64,000 bases of DNA, from the NCBI RefSeq assembly GCF_000737325.1, contig NZ_CP011125.1, positions 8,990,001-9,054,000 on the forward strand, given 5' to 3'. The notes under the pieces are model-generated. The model saw only the letters and a program-made list of their open reading frames with translations, did no database searches and was not told the origin of the DNA. The stretch is from Sandaracinus amylolyticus (GTDB lineage Bacteria > Myxococcota_A > Polyangia > Polyangiales > Sandaracinaceae). Position numbers and translations under genes: made by a program. Positions 35,331 to 47,174 of this stretch are shown here, piece after piece (position 1 is the first letter of the stretch; every line of letters begins with the position of its first letter).

Positions 35331-36737
35331 TCACTCGTCGAGGAGCTCGTTCGCGACGCGCCCCGACACGTCGGTGAGCCGGAAGTCGCGGCCCTCGCTG
35401 CGATACGTGAGGCGCGTGTGATCGAACCCGAGCAGGTGCAGCACCGTCGCCTGGAAGTCGTGCACGTGGAGCGCGCCGTCGACGACGTTGTACGAGTAGT
35501 CGTCGGTCGTCCCGTGGACGAGCCCGCCGCGCACGCCACCGCCCGCGAGCCACATCGAGAAGCAGCGCGGGTGGTGATCGCGCCCGTACTGATCGGTGCG
35601 CACCTCGCCCTGCCCGTACACGGTGCGGCCGAATTCGCCGCCCCAGATCACCAGCGTGTCCTCGAGCAGTCCGCGTCGCTCGAGGTCGAGCACCAGCGCC
35701 GTCGACGCGCGATCGACGGCGCGCGCCGCGATCGGGTGGTCGGTCTGCATCGTGCCGTGGTGATCCCAGTCGCGGTGGTAGAGCTGCACGAAGCGCACGT
35801 CGTCCTCGAGCAGGCGCCGCGCGAGCACGCAGTTCGCGGCGAACGTGCCGGGGATGCGCGCGTCGTCGCCGTAGAGCGTGTAGGTGCTCTCGGGCTCGTC
35901 GCCCGCGCGCGCGAGCGTGGGCACCGAGGTCTGCATGCGGAACGCGAGCTCGTACGCCTCGATGCGCGCCGTGACGTCGGGATCGCCGGTCTCGTCCGCG
36001 TGCATCTGGTCGAGCGCGGTGCGCGCGTCGCGGAGGCGCTCGCGGCTCGCCTGCGGTGCGCCGGTACCGTCGTCGAGATAGAGCACGGGATCGCTTCCGC
36101 CGCGCAGCTGCACACCCTGGTGGTGCGCGGGCAGGAACGCGCTGCTCCAGAAGCGCGTGCTGAGCGGCTGTCCGCCGAAGAGCCCGCTGTTCGAGAGCAG
36201 CACCGCGAAGGTCGGCAGATCGCGGGTGGGCGCGCCGAGCCCGTAGCTCACCCACGAGCCCATGCACGGGCGCCCGGGGTTCATGCTGCCGCTCTGGATC
36301 AGCGTGACCGCGGGATCGTGGTTGATCGCGTCGGTGTGCATCGAGCGCACGATGCAGAGGCGATCGACGATCGAGCCGAGGTGCGGCAGCAGATCGCTGA
36401 CCCACGTGCCGTTCTCGCCGTGCTGGGTGAAGCCGACGCGCGGCGCGACCACCGGGAACGAGCTCTGGCCCGAGGTCATCGTGGTGAGGCGCTGCCCGCG
36501 GCGGATCGACTCCGGGAGCTCGGTGCCGTCGAGCGCGGCGAGGCCGGGCTTGTGATCGAAGGTCTCGAGCTGCGAGGGCCCGCCGGACATGAAGAGGTAC
36601 ACGACGCGCCGCACCCTCGGCGTGAAGTGCGGCATCGCGAGCGCGCGCTCGCGGCCGAGAGGGAGCAGCGACGCGAGCGCGGCGGTGCCGAGCAGCGACA
36701 TCGAGCCGGTGAGAAGAGCGCGTCGGTTCACGTTCAC
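35331..36737 (-). CDS. DUF1501 family exported protein
   Basis: A 468-residue protein of the DUF1501 family (alkaline-phosphatase-like clan), typical of planctomycetes and myxobacteria. The N-terminus has a Tat-like signal (VNRRALLTGS, twin Arg at residues 5-6) and a hydrophobic stretch. The signature motifs are LFMSGGPSQLETFDHKPG, the acidic/His core WGGEFGRTVYG, and HHPRCFSMWLAGGG. GTG 36737 overlaps the DUF1549 stop by four bases (GTGA). The natural partner, a DUF1549/DUF1553 protein, is encoded just upstream. The substrate and reaction are not known. Confidence 0.92.
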   Translation of the reverse strand: MNVNRRALLTGSMSLLGTAALASLLPLGRERALAMPHFTPRVRRVVYLFMSGGPSQLETFDHKPGLAALDGTELPESIRRGQRLTTMTSGQSSFPVVAPRVGFTQHGENGTWVSDLLPHLGSIVDRLCIVRSMHTDAINHDPAVTLIQSGSMNPGRPCMGSWVSYGLGAPTRDLPTFAVLLSNSGLFGGQPLSTRFWSSAFLPAHHQGVQLRGGSDPVLYLDDGTGAPQASRERLRDARTALDQMHADETGDPDVTARIEAYELAFRMQTSVPTLARAGDEPESTYTLYGDDARIPGTFAANCVLARRLLEDDVRFVQLYHRDWDHHGTMQTDHPIAARAVDRASTALVLDLERRGLLEDTLVIWGGEFGRTVYGQGEVRTDQYGRDHHPRCFSMWLAGGGVRGGLVHGTTDDYSYNVVDGALHVHDFQATVLHLLGFDHTRLTYRSEGRDFRLTDVSGRVANELLDE

Positions 36738-39727
36738 TCCCTCGAGAGCGTCTCGCTGAGGTTCAGGATCGTGCGCGCGACGAGGGTGCGCGCGGCGTGG
36801 GCGGCGGGATCGCCCGCGGAGTCGCGGCCGGACTCGCCGATCGCGAGCACGCCGAGGATCGAGGGATCGCTGAGGGCGGCGTCGAGCTCGGCGTCGTAGG
36901 CCGCGCGCAGCACCGCGACCTCTTCGTCGCGCGGCGTGCGCGCGGTGAGCAGCCGGAACGCGAGACGAATCTGCGCGTCGGGATCGTCGCCGGCTTCGCG
37001 CCGCATGCGCTCGGCGAGGTGGCGCGCGGCCTCGACCATCACCGGCTCGTTCATCAGCGCCAGCGCCTGGGTCGGCGTGCTGGTGACGTCGCGCCGCGCG
37101 ACGGGCGTGACGCGTGATGGCGCGTCGACGATTGCCATCGAGGGCAGGAGCGAGCCGCGCCGCCAGAACGTGTAGAGCGAGCGACGATGGTTCTGCTCGG
37201 GGCGCCGATCGGGGCGATACGTGACGAGCTCGCCGAAGCTGTCCTGCCGCTCTTCGTAGAGCCCGTCGGGATGATACGGACGCACGCTCGGCCCGCCGAT
37301 CGACTCGACGAGCAAGCCGCTCGCGAAGAGCGCCTGATCGCGGATCACCTCGGCATCGAGGCGCCCGCGCGGACCGCGCCAGAACAGGCGGTTCTGGGGA
37401 TCGCGCGCGAGCAGATCGGCGCGGATGCGCGACGACTGGCGATAGGTGTCGCTCGTCACGATCGCGCGGACGAGCGCGCGCATGTCCCAGCCGCCGTCGC
37501 GCAATTCGATCGCGAGCCAGTCGAGCAGCTCGGGGTGCGAAGGGGGCTCGCCACGCGTGCCGAAGTCGTCGGGGGTGCCCACGAGCCCGCGCCCGAAGAA
37601 GAGCTGCACGTAGTGGCTCGCGATCACGCGCGCGGTGGTCGGGCTCGTCGGGCCGACGATCCATCGCGCCAGCTCGAGCCGGTCGCGCACGCGCGCGTCG
37701 GGATCGTCGATGGTGAGCACCTCGGGCAGCCCACACGTCACGCGATCGCCGAGCGCATCGAACTGACCGCGCAGCCGCACGTGGGTGACGCGCTCGGGAT
37801 CGTCGTCGCGCATCACGCGCGTGCTCGGGGTCGCGGCGAGCTCGCGCTCACGGGCCTCCAGCGCGGACAGACGCTGGGCGATCGCGCGCGTCGCGGGCTC
37901 GGCGTGCACGCGCGCGACGTGATCGCGCAGCAGCGATTGTTGCGCAGCGGTGCGCGAAGCGCGCGGGGTCGCGAGGATCGCATCGAGCTCGTCGGTGAGC
38001 GTCGCGCGCGGCTCGGACGCGACGAGCACGCGGATGTCGCGGAACACGCCGCTCCATCCTTGTCGCTGATCGATGCGCAGCGAGAGCGTCTCGCCCTCGC
38101 CCAGCGTGATCGTCTCCGCGGGCACCAGCACGATCGTCGTCGGCGACTCGACGTAGATCTTCGTCGTGGTGCGCCCATCGACGATCTCGGGGATCGCGGT
38201 GCCGTCGAGGCGCGACGCGCTCTCGAAGGTCACGCGCGTGCGGCGATCCGCGCGCTCGATGCGCGCCGACACGTCGGAGATCGACGGCGCGTCGCTCGCG
38301 CGGCGTCCTCCGAGCTCCATGCGGATCGCGCGGATCTCCGCGGGCGCGGTGATGTCGAGCCACCACGTCTCGACGTTGGGCACCGGTCCCGACGCCACGA
38401 TCGAGCGCGCGGCGTCCTCGGTGAGGATCGTGCCTCGTTCGGTGCGCAGCGCCGCGTACGTCGGCGCGATCCAGCTCGGCGCGGTGCGATCGACCGTGCT
38501 CTCCCACCGCGCGAGCGCGCCCTCGGCGTCGAGCTCTCCGCGCAGCCTCGTCATCTCGGCGCGCACCTCGTCGAGCGCGGCGCGCTGCAGCGGGCTCTGC
38601 GCCGCGAGCAGCGGGACGCCATCGTCCTGGTACGCGGTGCGCCCGCGATCGCGCACACGATCGAAGCACGCGGTCAGTCGGTAGAAGTCGCGCGCCGGGA
38701 TCGGATCGTACTTGTGATCGTGGCAGCGCGCGCAGCGCACCGTGATGCCGAGCAGCTGACCGCCGACGAGGCTCGCGCGATCCATCGCGTACTGGATGCG
38801 CCACTCCTCTTCGTCGATGCCGCCCTCTTCGGTGGTCGGCGCGTGGCGCAGGAACGCGGTCGCGAGCACGTCGTCGTCGCTCGCGCCGGGCAGCAGATCG
38901 CCCGCGATCTGCGCGACGAGGAAGTCGTCGAACGGCTCGTTGCGCGCGAACGCGTCGATGACCCAGTCGCGCCACGGCCACATCGTGCGCTCTTCGTCGA
39001 AGTAGATGCCGTTGGTGTCGCCGTAGCCCGCGAAGTCGAGCCAGTCGCGCGCGAGGTGCTCGGCATGGCGCGGCGACGCGAGCAAACGATCGACGAGGGC
39101 GGCGTACGCGTCGTCGCTGGGATCGGCGACGAACGCATCGACCTCCGCGGGCGTCGGGGGAAGCCCGGTGAGATCGAGCGTGACGCGACGGATCAGCGTC
39201 GCGGGATCGGCCGCCGGCGAAGGCTCGATGCCTTCACGCGCGAGCCGATCGAGCACGAACGCGTCGAACGCGTCGTCGACGGCACCACCGGGCACCTCGG
39301 GTCGCGACGGAGGCGCGAACGACCAGTGCCGCTCGTACTGCGCGCCCTCCGCGATCCATCGCTCGAGCAGCGCGATCTGCGCCTCGCTCAGCGCGCCGCC
39401 GGGCGGCATGCGTCGCGCGGGATCGGTCTCGCGCACCCGCTCGATCACCAGGCTGGCAGCGGGCTCCCCGGGCGCGATCGCGCGGCGTCCGTCGGGCCGC
39501 TCCGCGATCGCGTCGTCGCGCGTGTCGAGGCGCAGCCCCGCGAGGCGTCGTCCTTCGTCCGGCCCGTGGCACGCGAAGCAGTGCTCGCTGAAGATCGGCA
39601 GGATGTCGCGCCGATAGTCGACGAGCTGCGACGCGGGTGGCTCGTCGTTCCCTCCGCAAGCGACGGCGAGCAACGCTGTGCAGAGCAGCGATATCCGGCG
39701 GCACGACACGGCACGATTCACGCGCAC
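36734..39727 (-). CDS. PSCyt1/DUF1549/DUF1553 lipoprotein (planctomycete-type cytochrome)
   Basis: A 997-residue exported lipoprotein (lipobox VAC, Cys near 24). The domain order is a PSCyt1 cytochrome-like domain with CFACHGPD near residue 50, DUF1549 (PSCyt2, about 145-350, with CARCHDHKYDPI), a central beta region (about 420-560) and DUF1553 (about 670-950). The two CxxCH motifs suggest two c-type haems; attachment is inferred. Such proteins pair with DUF1501 proteins, as here. GTG 39727 is the likely start, with a second GTG six bases downstream. A strong terminator (39744-39776) separates it from lon. Confidence 0.93.
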   Translation of the reverse strand: MRVNRAVSCRRISLLCTALLAVACGGNDEPPASQLVDYRRDILPIFSEHCFACHGPDEGRRLAGLRLDTRDDAIAERPDGRRAIAPGEPAASLVIERVRETDPARRMPPGGALSEAQIALLERWIAEGAQYERHWSFAPPSRPEVPGGAVDDAFDAFVLDRLAREGIEPSPAADPATLIRRVTLDLTGLPPTPAEVDAFVADPSDDAYAALVDRLLASPRHAEHLARDWLDFAGYGDTNGIYFDEERTMWPWRDWVIDAFARNEPFDDFLVAQIAGDLLPGASDDDVLATAFLRHAPTTEEGGIDEEEWRIQYAMDRASLVGGQLLGITVRCARCHDHKYDPIPARDFYRLTACFDRVRDRGRTAYQDDGVPLLAAQSPLQRAALDEVRAEMTRLRGELDAEGALARWESTVDRTAPSWIAPTYAALRTERGTILTEDAARSIVASGPVPNVETWWLDITAPAEIRAIRMELGGRRASDAPSISDVSARIERADRRTRVTFESASRLDGTAIPEIVDGRTTTKIYVESPTTIVLVPAETITLGEGETLSLRIDQRQGWSGVFRDIRVLVASEPRATLTDELDAILATPRASRTAAQQSLLRDHVARVHAEPATRAIAQRLSALEARERELAATPSTRVMRDDDPERVTHVRLRGQFDALGDRVTCGLPEVLTIDDPDARVRDRLELARWIVGPTSPTTARVIASHYVQLFFGRGLVGTPDDFGTRGEPPSHPELLDWLAIELRDGGWDMRALVRAIVTSDTYRQSSRIRADLLARDPQNRLFWRGPRGRLDAEVIRDQALFASGLLVESIGGPSVRPYHPDGLYEERQDSFGELVTYRPDRRPEQNHRRSLYTFWRRGSLLPSMAIVDAPSRVTPVARRDVTSTPTQALALMNEPVMVEAARHLAERMRREAGDDPDAQIRLAFRLLTARTPRDEEVAVLRAAYDAELDAALSDPSILGVLAIGESGRDSAGDPAAHAARTLVARTILNLSETLSRE

Positions 39728-39743
39728 GGCGCCGCCGAATGCA

Positions 39744-39776
39744 ACGCCCGGTCCGGGAGATTCCCGGACCGGGCGT
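39744..39776 (-). terminator. Rho-independent-type hairpin after lon
   Basis: A perfect 15-bp stem ACGCCCGGTCCGGGA / TCCCGGACCGGGCGT with a 3-nt loop starts 27 nt past the lon stop. There is no long U-tract on the minus strand, but the stem is very strong and is placed just before the DUF1549 gene. Confidence 0.72.
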
Positions 39777-39802
39777 CGTCGTGGATCACGATGCGCGCTC
39801 GA

Positions 39803-42190
<2,388 letters not shown>

Positions 42191-42230
42191 GACGGCTGAC
42201 CGTAAGTTTCAACCCCGCGCTGTGAACCCC

Positions 42231-42250
42231 ACCGTACCGGTAGGAACGGT
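42231..42250. promoter_or_regulatory. Inverted repeat upstream of lon
   Basis: ACCGTACCGGTAGGAACGGT contains 5-bp outer arms (ACCGT/ACGGT) and the inner palindrome TACCGGTA. It lies 41-60 bp before the lon start. It may be a regulator site; no known operator consensus is matched. Confidence 0.3.
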
Positions 42251-42345
42251 GAAGAAACGTTGCGGGTGCGGGCGCGCGACCGGGCCCACGGGCCGGCAAC
42301 GATGGCGCGACGCGCGTGGTGCCGGTGGCGAGCGATGCAGAGGGC

Positions 42346-42645
42346 GCCGGTGACGCTCGGGGGCCGGCTGCGAGCGGTGCAGGGCCGCGCCGGTGACGCT
42401 CGGGGGCCGGCTGCGAGCGGTGCAGGGGCGCGCCGGTGACGCTCGCGGAGCCCGTTGCAAACCTTCCACAGCGCGTCGGCGACACCCGCGGAGCCCGTTG
42501 CAAGCGTTGCAGGGCGCGCCGGCGACGCTCGCGGAGCCCGCTGCAAGCGTCCGAGAGCGCGCCGCGACGCTCGCGGAGCCCGTTGCAAGCGTCCGAGCGC
42601 GCGTCGGCGACGCGCGGGGAGCCCCTTGCAAGCGTTGCAACGGGC
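42346..42645. repeat. 43-bp tandem array, about 7 degenerate units
   Basis: Units start at 42346, 42389, 42432, 42475, 42518, 42561 and 42603 (period 43, one unit of 42). Later units share GCCGGCGACGCTCGCGGAG and CCCGTTGCAAGCG. The array sits downstream of the TPR-C39 gene. It is not a CRISPR: there are no constant repeats with unique spacers. Confidence 0.88.
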
Positions 42646-42747
42646 TCCCCCGACGTCACCGGGAGCAACTTCGACCGTTCGATCGGGCTCCGCGACCCTC
42701 ACGGCGGCGCCGCGCAAGGCCCAGCTCGCCTCCCCGAAGTCCGCGTC

Positions 42748-45700
42748 TCAGGTCGACACGGCGCGCGCGGCGCGCGCGATCTCCGCGAGCCGTCCCCACA
42801 GCGGCGCGCTCGGATCGCGATGGAGGTCCGGCTGCACACGCGCCCACTCGAGGCGCGCCTCGTCGCCCCCGAGTGCCGCGCGCAGCGCGACGACCAGCGG
42901 GAACGTGTCCTCCGCGAACCCGCGCGCGACGAGCCGCGAGTACGCCGCATGCGCGTGCTTCGCCGCGAGCTCGCGATCTCCGCGCACCAGCGCGACCAGA
43001 CCTGCCGCCTCGTGCTCGGCCACCCAGGGCTGCCATCCGCGCGCGCCGCGTCGCGCCGCGTGCTGCGCCTCGTCGAGGCGGTCGACCATCAGCAGCTCGA
43101 CCGCGAGCATCGACCACCCCGCGAGCGAGTGGGGGAAGCGCTCGGTCGCGATCTGCGCCGCCTCGATCGCCGCCTCGTGCGCGCCTTCCGACGCGCGGAG
43201 TCGCGCGCGCGTGATCCACGTCTCGGCGCGATCCTCGCCCAGCATCGCGATCGCCTCGCGCGCCGCGCGCACGAGCTCGGCATGACGCACGTGGTGCGCG
43301 GTGCTGATCGACGCGACGAGCAGCTTCGGGTTGCGCTCGTGCGCGATCAGCGCGTCGAACGCCGCGCGATCTCCGCTCACCGCGCGGCTGCCCGCGAGCA
43401 CCGCGTACGCCCAGGTGCGGTCGTAGTGCACCGCGCGCGGATCGCCCTCGAGCCGCGCGAGACGTGCGTCGACGAGCGGGCGCAGCTCGTCCCATCCATC
43501 CGTCGACGCGATCAGGATCGTGCGCGCCGATGCGTCGTCCGCGGGCAGCCGCGCGTCGATCTCGCGCACCACGTCGAAGCGCCCGAGCGATCCCGCGAAC
43601 GCGAGCTGCGCGCGCAGCTCGCTCGAGCTCGGATCGAGCGCGTCCTTCGCCTCGCGATCGCGCAGCACGATGCGATTGCGCAGCTCCTGACCGCTCCATC
43701 CGAGCTGACCCTCGAACGGCGCGAGCACGTCGCTCGCCTCGTCCCAGCGCCGCACCTCGACCAGCTGCGCCGCACGATCGAGCTCGACGTACGCGTCCTT
43801 CGCGCCGGGCGCTCTCGCGAGCAGCGCGATCGCACCGTCCGCGTCGTCGCGCCCCTTCAGCGTCGCGAGACAACGACGTGCCCACGCGTACGTCGGCGAG
43901 CCCTGCACCGCCTTCTCGAAGAGCGCGATCGCCTGTGCGTCGTCGTCGTCCTGCCCGACGACACGCGCCGCGAGCTGCGCGCAGGCGTACGGCGAGTCCG
44001 GGCTCTGCGCGTGGAAGTCGTGCAGCACCTCGAGCAATCGCGCGTGGCGATCCGCGCGCTCGAGCACGTCGAACAGCACGCCCAGCATGCCCACGGTGGG
44101 GCGCGCCATCGCGAAGCGCTCCGCGTACTCGACCTCGCGCTCGGTGTCGCCCGCGTCGTGGAGGATCGCGGTCAGCGTGCGCAGCAGATCGACCGGCTCG
44201 TCCTGCGCGATCTCGAGCCCCGCGACGAGCAGATCGACCGCCTCTTGGATGCGCCCGCGCTCCTCGAGCATCTGCGCGGCGCGCCAGCGCGGCTCGAACC
44301 AGAGCGGCGCCTCGCGCGACAGGCGCGACACGATCTCGAGCGCCTCGTCGCGCTGCGCGTCGTCGCGATCGGTCGAGAGCATCTGCGCGAGGTGGATCGC
44401 GCCGTACGTGTAGCGCGGCGAGATCTCCATGCACTTGCGCGCGAGCGTGATCGCCTCGTCGCGCTTGCCGAGCTTCTCCGCGATCTTCGACGCCGTCATC
44501 CAGTTGAACGGGTTGTTCGGCGCCATCACCCGCGCGCACCGCGAGAGGTGCTCGGCGAGCTCGATCGCGCCGCCCTCGAGCGCGTGCGACGCGAAGTTCT
44601 CGGTCGCGCGCGCGTGCGTCGGATCGATCGTGAGCGTCTTCCAGAACGCCGCGTCCGCGTCGGCGCGTCGCTTCATGCTCATGTGGCACTCGGCGATGTC
44701 CTGCGCGTTGTTCGAGTCGCCGGGGTCGAGGCGCAGCGCCTCCTCGAGCTCGATGAGCGCCTCTTCCCAGCGCCCCTCGTCCATCAGGTACCAGCCGTGG
44801 ATCTGATGCGGCCACTCCTGGTCGTGATAACGAACGCGCGCCTCGCGCAGCGCCGCGAGGAAGCGCGCGAGGTTCGTCTGCGCGCGGTACTGCGCGAAGT
44901 GCCGGAAGAGCGCGTGGGTGCGCCGATTCCAGGCGAGCGGGTAGTCGCGCTCGAGCGCGATCGCGCGATCGCAGCGCCGCAGGATCTCCTCGGGGTCGCG
45001 CTCGACGTCCGGCGTCGCGCACGAGTCGATGATCCGGATGTGCTCGGCGTCCTTCACCCCCGCGGCATCGAGCGCCGCGATCGCCTTCTCGTCGCCGGCC
45101 CGGAACGCGACGATCGCCGCGTTGCGATAGAGCTTCCCGAGCGAGCCCTGGGTGTGGATCAGGCGCTCCGACGTGACGTGCGTCATCGGGTCCTGCACGA
45201 AGAGCAGCCCGAGCTCCTCGTCGACGCCGATCATCACCGCGACGTGGCTCGTCGTGGAGTACTCCTCCTCGACGATCACCGGCAATCCGAGCTCGAGGCA
45301 CGCGCGGAAGCGCGACGCGTCGCCCTCGAAGCGGCGCGTCACGAGCCCGTGCGACTCGAGGTACGTCGTCATCGCGTGGAGCGTCGATCCACGATCGCCC
45401 TTCACCTCGGGCGCGATGCGATCCTGATCGACGTCGATGCCCAGCGAGCGCAGCACCAGCTCGAGCGAAGCGGGCCCGCAGTAGTTGCGCTTCTGCTGCA
45501 CCGTCGGGAACGCCGGGAGCATCACGCGCTTGCGCTCGCCCGCCGCGCCGCGCTCGAGGTGGTTCAGCACCTCGCGCGCGAAGCGCCCTTCCCCGTCGTC
45601 CGCGTCCTCGCGCCACAGCGCGCGATAGACCTCGGCGCCCTCCTCGCGACGACCGAGCGCGAACAGCGCGCTCGCACGATCGAGCTGATCACGACGGCGA

Positions 45701-46365
45701 TGCGCGCCCCCCGGCGTGACCTCGAGGATGCGCGCGACGTGATCGAGGAACCCCTGCCAGTCACCGCGCACCCGGTCGACGTCGGCGCGCAGCCGCAGCG
45801 CGGCCACCCGATGGCGCGGCGCATCGACGAGCGATCCCAGCGTGCTCAGCGCGGCGTCGAAGCGCCCGCACACGTAGTGCACGCGCGCGAGCAGCATCTG
45901 CGCGCTCTCGGGCTCCTCGAGGCGCGTGCCCTCTTCGGCGCGCGCCAGCGCTTCGTCGCGATGATCGAAGCGCAGCGCGACCCACGAGAGCGCGGTCGCC
46001 CACACGCTGCCCTCGGGCCACGCGACGCGCGCGTGCTCGACCTCCTCGCGCGCGAGCGCCTCGCAGCGCTTCGCGACGAACGAGTACGCGATCTCGGTGT
46101 GCAGCCGCGCGCGCACCTTCGGGTCCTCGGCGCGCACGAGCTGGGCGCGCGCGTCGATCGCGATGCGATCCACCGGCTCACCCGCGAGCAGCCGGCACCG
46201 CAGCGAGCGCAGCACCGCGCGCCCCCACAGCGCCGGTGGCAGCGCGGCCAGCGAGCCGAGCGAGGTGATCTTCTGGCTCGCCTGCGCGTACCGCTCGGCG
46301 CCGAGATCGGCGTCGACCGCGTCGAGGATCTGCTCGGGTGTCATCGTCATGGCGTTCGATTCCAT
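42748..46365 (-). CDS. TPR protein with an embedded C39-like cysteine-protease domain
   Basis: A 1205-residue protein. Residues 1-280 are TPR-like helices. A papain-fold/peptidase C39-like domain follows (about 285-400), with a candidate triad of Cys296 (KRNYCGPASL), His374 (TTSHVAVMIG) and Asp392 (FVQDP). The remaining 800 residues are about 16 TPRs. No signal or TM is seen. ATG 46365 overlaps the upstream gene stop (TGATG), and GGAGGGG lies 5-6 nt before it. The unusual layout, a protease in the middle of a TPR scaffold, suggests processing of a peptide or protein held by the repeats. The domain call is a motif-based inference; function is unknown. Confidence 0.83.
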   Translation of the reverse strand: MESNAMTMTPEQILDAVDADLGAERYAQASQKITSLGSLAALPPALWGRAVLRSLRCRLLAGEPVDRIAIDARAQLVRAEDPKVRARLHTEIAYSFVAKRCEALAREEVEHARVAWPEGSVWATALSWVALRFDHRDEALARAEEGTRLEEPESAQMLLARVHYVCGRFDAALSTLGSLVDAPRHRVAALRLRADVDRVRGDWQGFLDHVARILEVTPGGAHRRRDQLDRASALFALGRREEGAEVYRALWREDADDGEGRFAREVLNHLERGAAGERKRVMLPAFPTVQQKRNYCGPASLELVLRSLGIDVDQDRIAPEVKGDRGSTLHAMTTYLESHGLVTRRFEGDASRFRACLELGLPVIVEEEYSTTSHVAVMIGVDEELGLLFVQDPMTHVTSERLIHTQGSLGKLYRNAAIVAFRAGDEKAIAALDAAGVKDAEHIRIIDSCATPDVERDPEEILRRCDRAIALERDYPLAWNRRTHALFRHFAQYRAQTNLARFLAALREARVRYHDQEWPHQIHGWYLMDEGRWEEALIELEEALRLDPGDSNNAQDIAECHMSMKRRADADAAFWKTLTIDPTHARATENFASHALEGGAIELAEHLSRCARVMAPNNPFNWMTASKIAEKLGKRDEAITLARKCMEISPRYTYGAIHLAQMLSTDRDDAQRDEALEIVSRLSREAPLWFEPRWRAAQMLEERGRIQEAVDLLVAGLEIAQDEPVDLLRTLTAILHDAGDTEREVEYAERFAMARPTVGMLGVLFDVLERADRHARLLEVLHDFHAQSPDSPYACAQLAARVVGQDDDDAQAIALFEKAVQGSPTYAWARRCLATLKGRDDADGAIALLARAPGAKDAYVELDRAAQLVEVRRWDEASDVLAPFEGQLGWSGQELRNRIVLRDREAKDALDPSSSELRAQLAFAGSLGRFDVVREIDARLPADDASARTILIASTDGWDELRPLVDARLARLEGDPRAVHYDRTWAYAVLAGSRAVSGDRAAFDALIAHERNPKLLVASISTAHHVRHAELVRAAREAIAMLGEDRAETWITRARLRASEGAHEAAIEAAQIATERFPHSLAGWSMLAVELLMVDRLDEAQHAARRGARGWQPWVAEHEAAGLVALVRGDRELAAKHAHAAYSRLVARGFAEDTFPLVVALRAALGGDEARLEWARVQPDLHRDPSAPLWGRLAEIARAARAVST

Positions 46366-46889
46366 CACATCCCCTCCACACGCGCGCCGCCCGTCCGCTG
46401 CACCGCGCCCTGAATGACCGCGCCCTGCACCACCACGTGCGAGCTCGCGCCCGCGACGATCGCGGCGGTCGCTCCGGTGTACGAGCCTCCGTCGAGGATC
46501 ACCTCGGCGTTGCCCCCGACCTGGAGCGCGATCGGCGCGCTCACGTTCACGCCATGAAGCGTCATCCGGCAGTTGCCCATCGCGGAGATCGCGGGGCTCG
46601 CGCCGAGCGTCGCGGTGACGGGCGTGACGTCGAGCACCTGGTTGCCCGCGCACACGAGCGGCCCGGTGCCGTCCCAGATCGCCGTCGCTTCGATGTTGCC
46701 GATGCCGCCGGCCCAGGGATCGGAGCTCGCGCGGTAGAGCTGCCACGCGACGTACCCGCCGACGCCGGAGAGGATGCACCCCGCGAGGCCGACGCCGAAC
46801 GCGGTGATGAAGCACCCGGTCATCGCCTGCGAGGCCTTCTGTTCGGCGCGCCGCTGCGCGCGATGCTGGAGCTGCTCGAAGGGGTTCAT
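46365..46889 (-). CDS. Membrane protein with beta-solenoid-like repeats
   Basis: A 174-residue protein. A basic, Gln-rich head (residues 1-20) leads into one TM segment (about 24-48) and then a small beta-repeat domain rich in Val, Gly and Ala (ALQVGGNAEVILDGGSYTGATAAIVAGASSHVVVQ). This resembles a short right-handed beta-helix. It is the first gene of the pair; its TGA overlaps the ATG of the TPR-C39 gene. The tight coupling implies a shared pathway, perhaps as membrane anchor or substrate for the protease. No family was recognised. Confidence 0.75.
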   Translation of the reverse strand: MNPFEQLQHRAQRRAEQKASQAMTGCFITAFGVGLAGCILSGVGGYVAWQLYRASSDPWAGGIGNIEATAIWDGTGPLVCAGNQVLDVTPVTATLGASPAISAMGNCRMTLHGVNVSAPIALQVGGNAEVILDGGSYTGATAAIVAGASSHVVVQGAVIQGAVQRTGGARVEGM

Positions 46890-47032
46890 CGTGGGCCCCG
46901 GCTCGGAGCAACCCGCGCACCGCGCGCGAGCCCCACGTTTGTCGGCTGTTCCGCTGCGACCGAACGTGCTGGGGCCGCACGCTCGCGCAGGAGTTGCGCG
47001 ACGCGTCCGCGCGAGCCGGGTGGGACGGGTTC

Positions 47033-47160
47033 GTCCCTGTTCGTGGGACCTCGGGCCGGCACCAGGAGCCGATTTGTCCCTATTCGCGGTACCTCGAGCC
47101 GGCACCGGAGCCGGTTTGTCCCTGTTCGCGGTATCGGCTCGTGGCGCCCGGAGGCGATCA
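47033..47160. repeat. 43-bp tandem array, 3 units (TTTGTCCCTGTTCG type)
   Basis: Units start at 47033, 47076 and 47118 (periods 43 and 42). Shared parts are GTCCCTGTTCGCGG and CCGGCACCGGAGCCGG. It lies directly before the longer 43-bp array. Confidence 0.75.
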
Positions 47161-47174
47161 CGATCGGCAGCGGA

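Larger units (their letters stand above)
42191..42747. other. Gene-free interval between lon and the TPR-C39 gene
   Basis: About 556 bp without a credible gene. The first 120 bp hold the lon upstream region. Most of the rest (42346-42645) is the 43-bp tandem array. After it comes a spacer rich in GC. Open frames through the array simply repeat a short peptide unit and are not called as genes. Confidence 0.8.

Noticed and set aside
42231-42250. CIRCE or sigma32-type heat-shock control of lon
   Set aside because: The inverted repeat does not match TTAGCACTC-N9-GAGTGCTAA, and no clear sigma32-like pair was seen; it is left as an unassigned inverted repeat.
42436-46413. Long plus-strand frame opposite the TPR-C39 gene
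   Set aside because: Composition is antisense-like with no domains, and the minus-strand gene has coherent TPRs and a C39-like triad.
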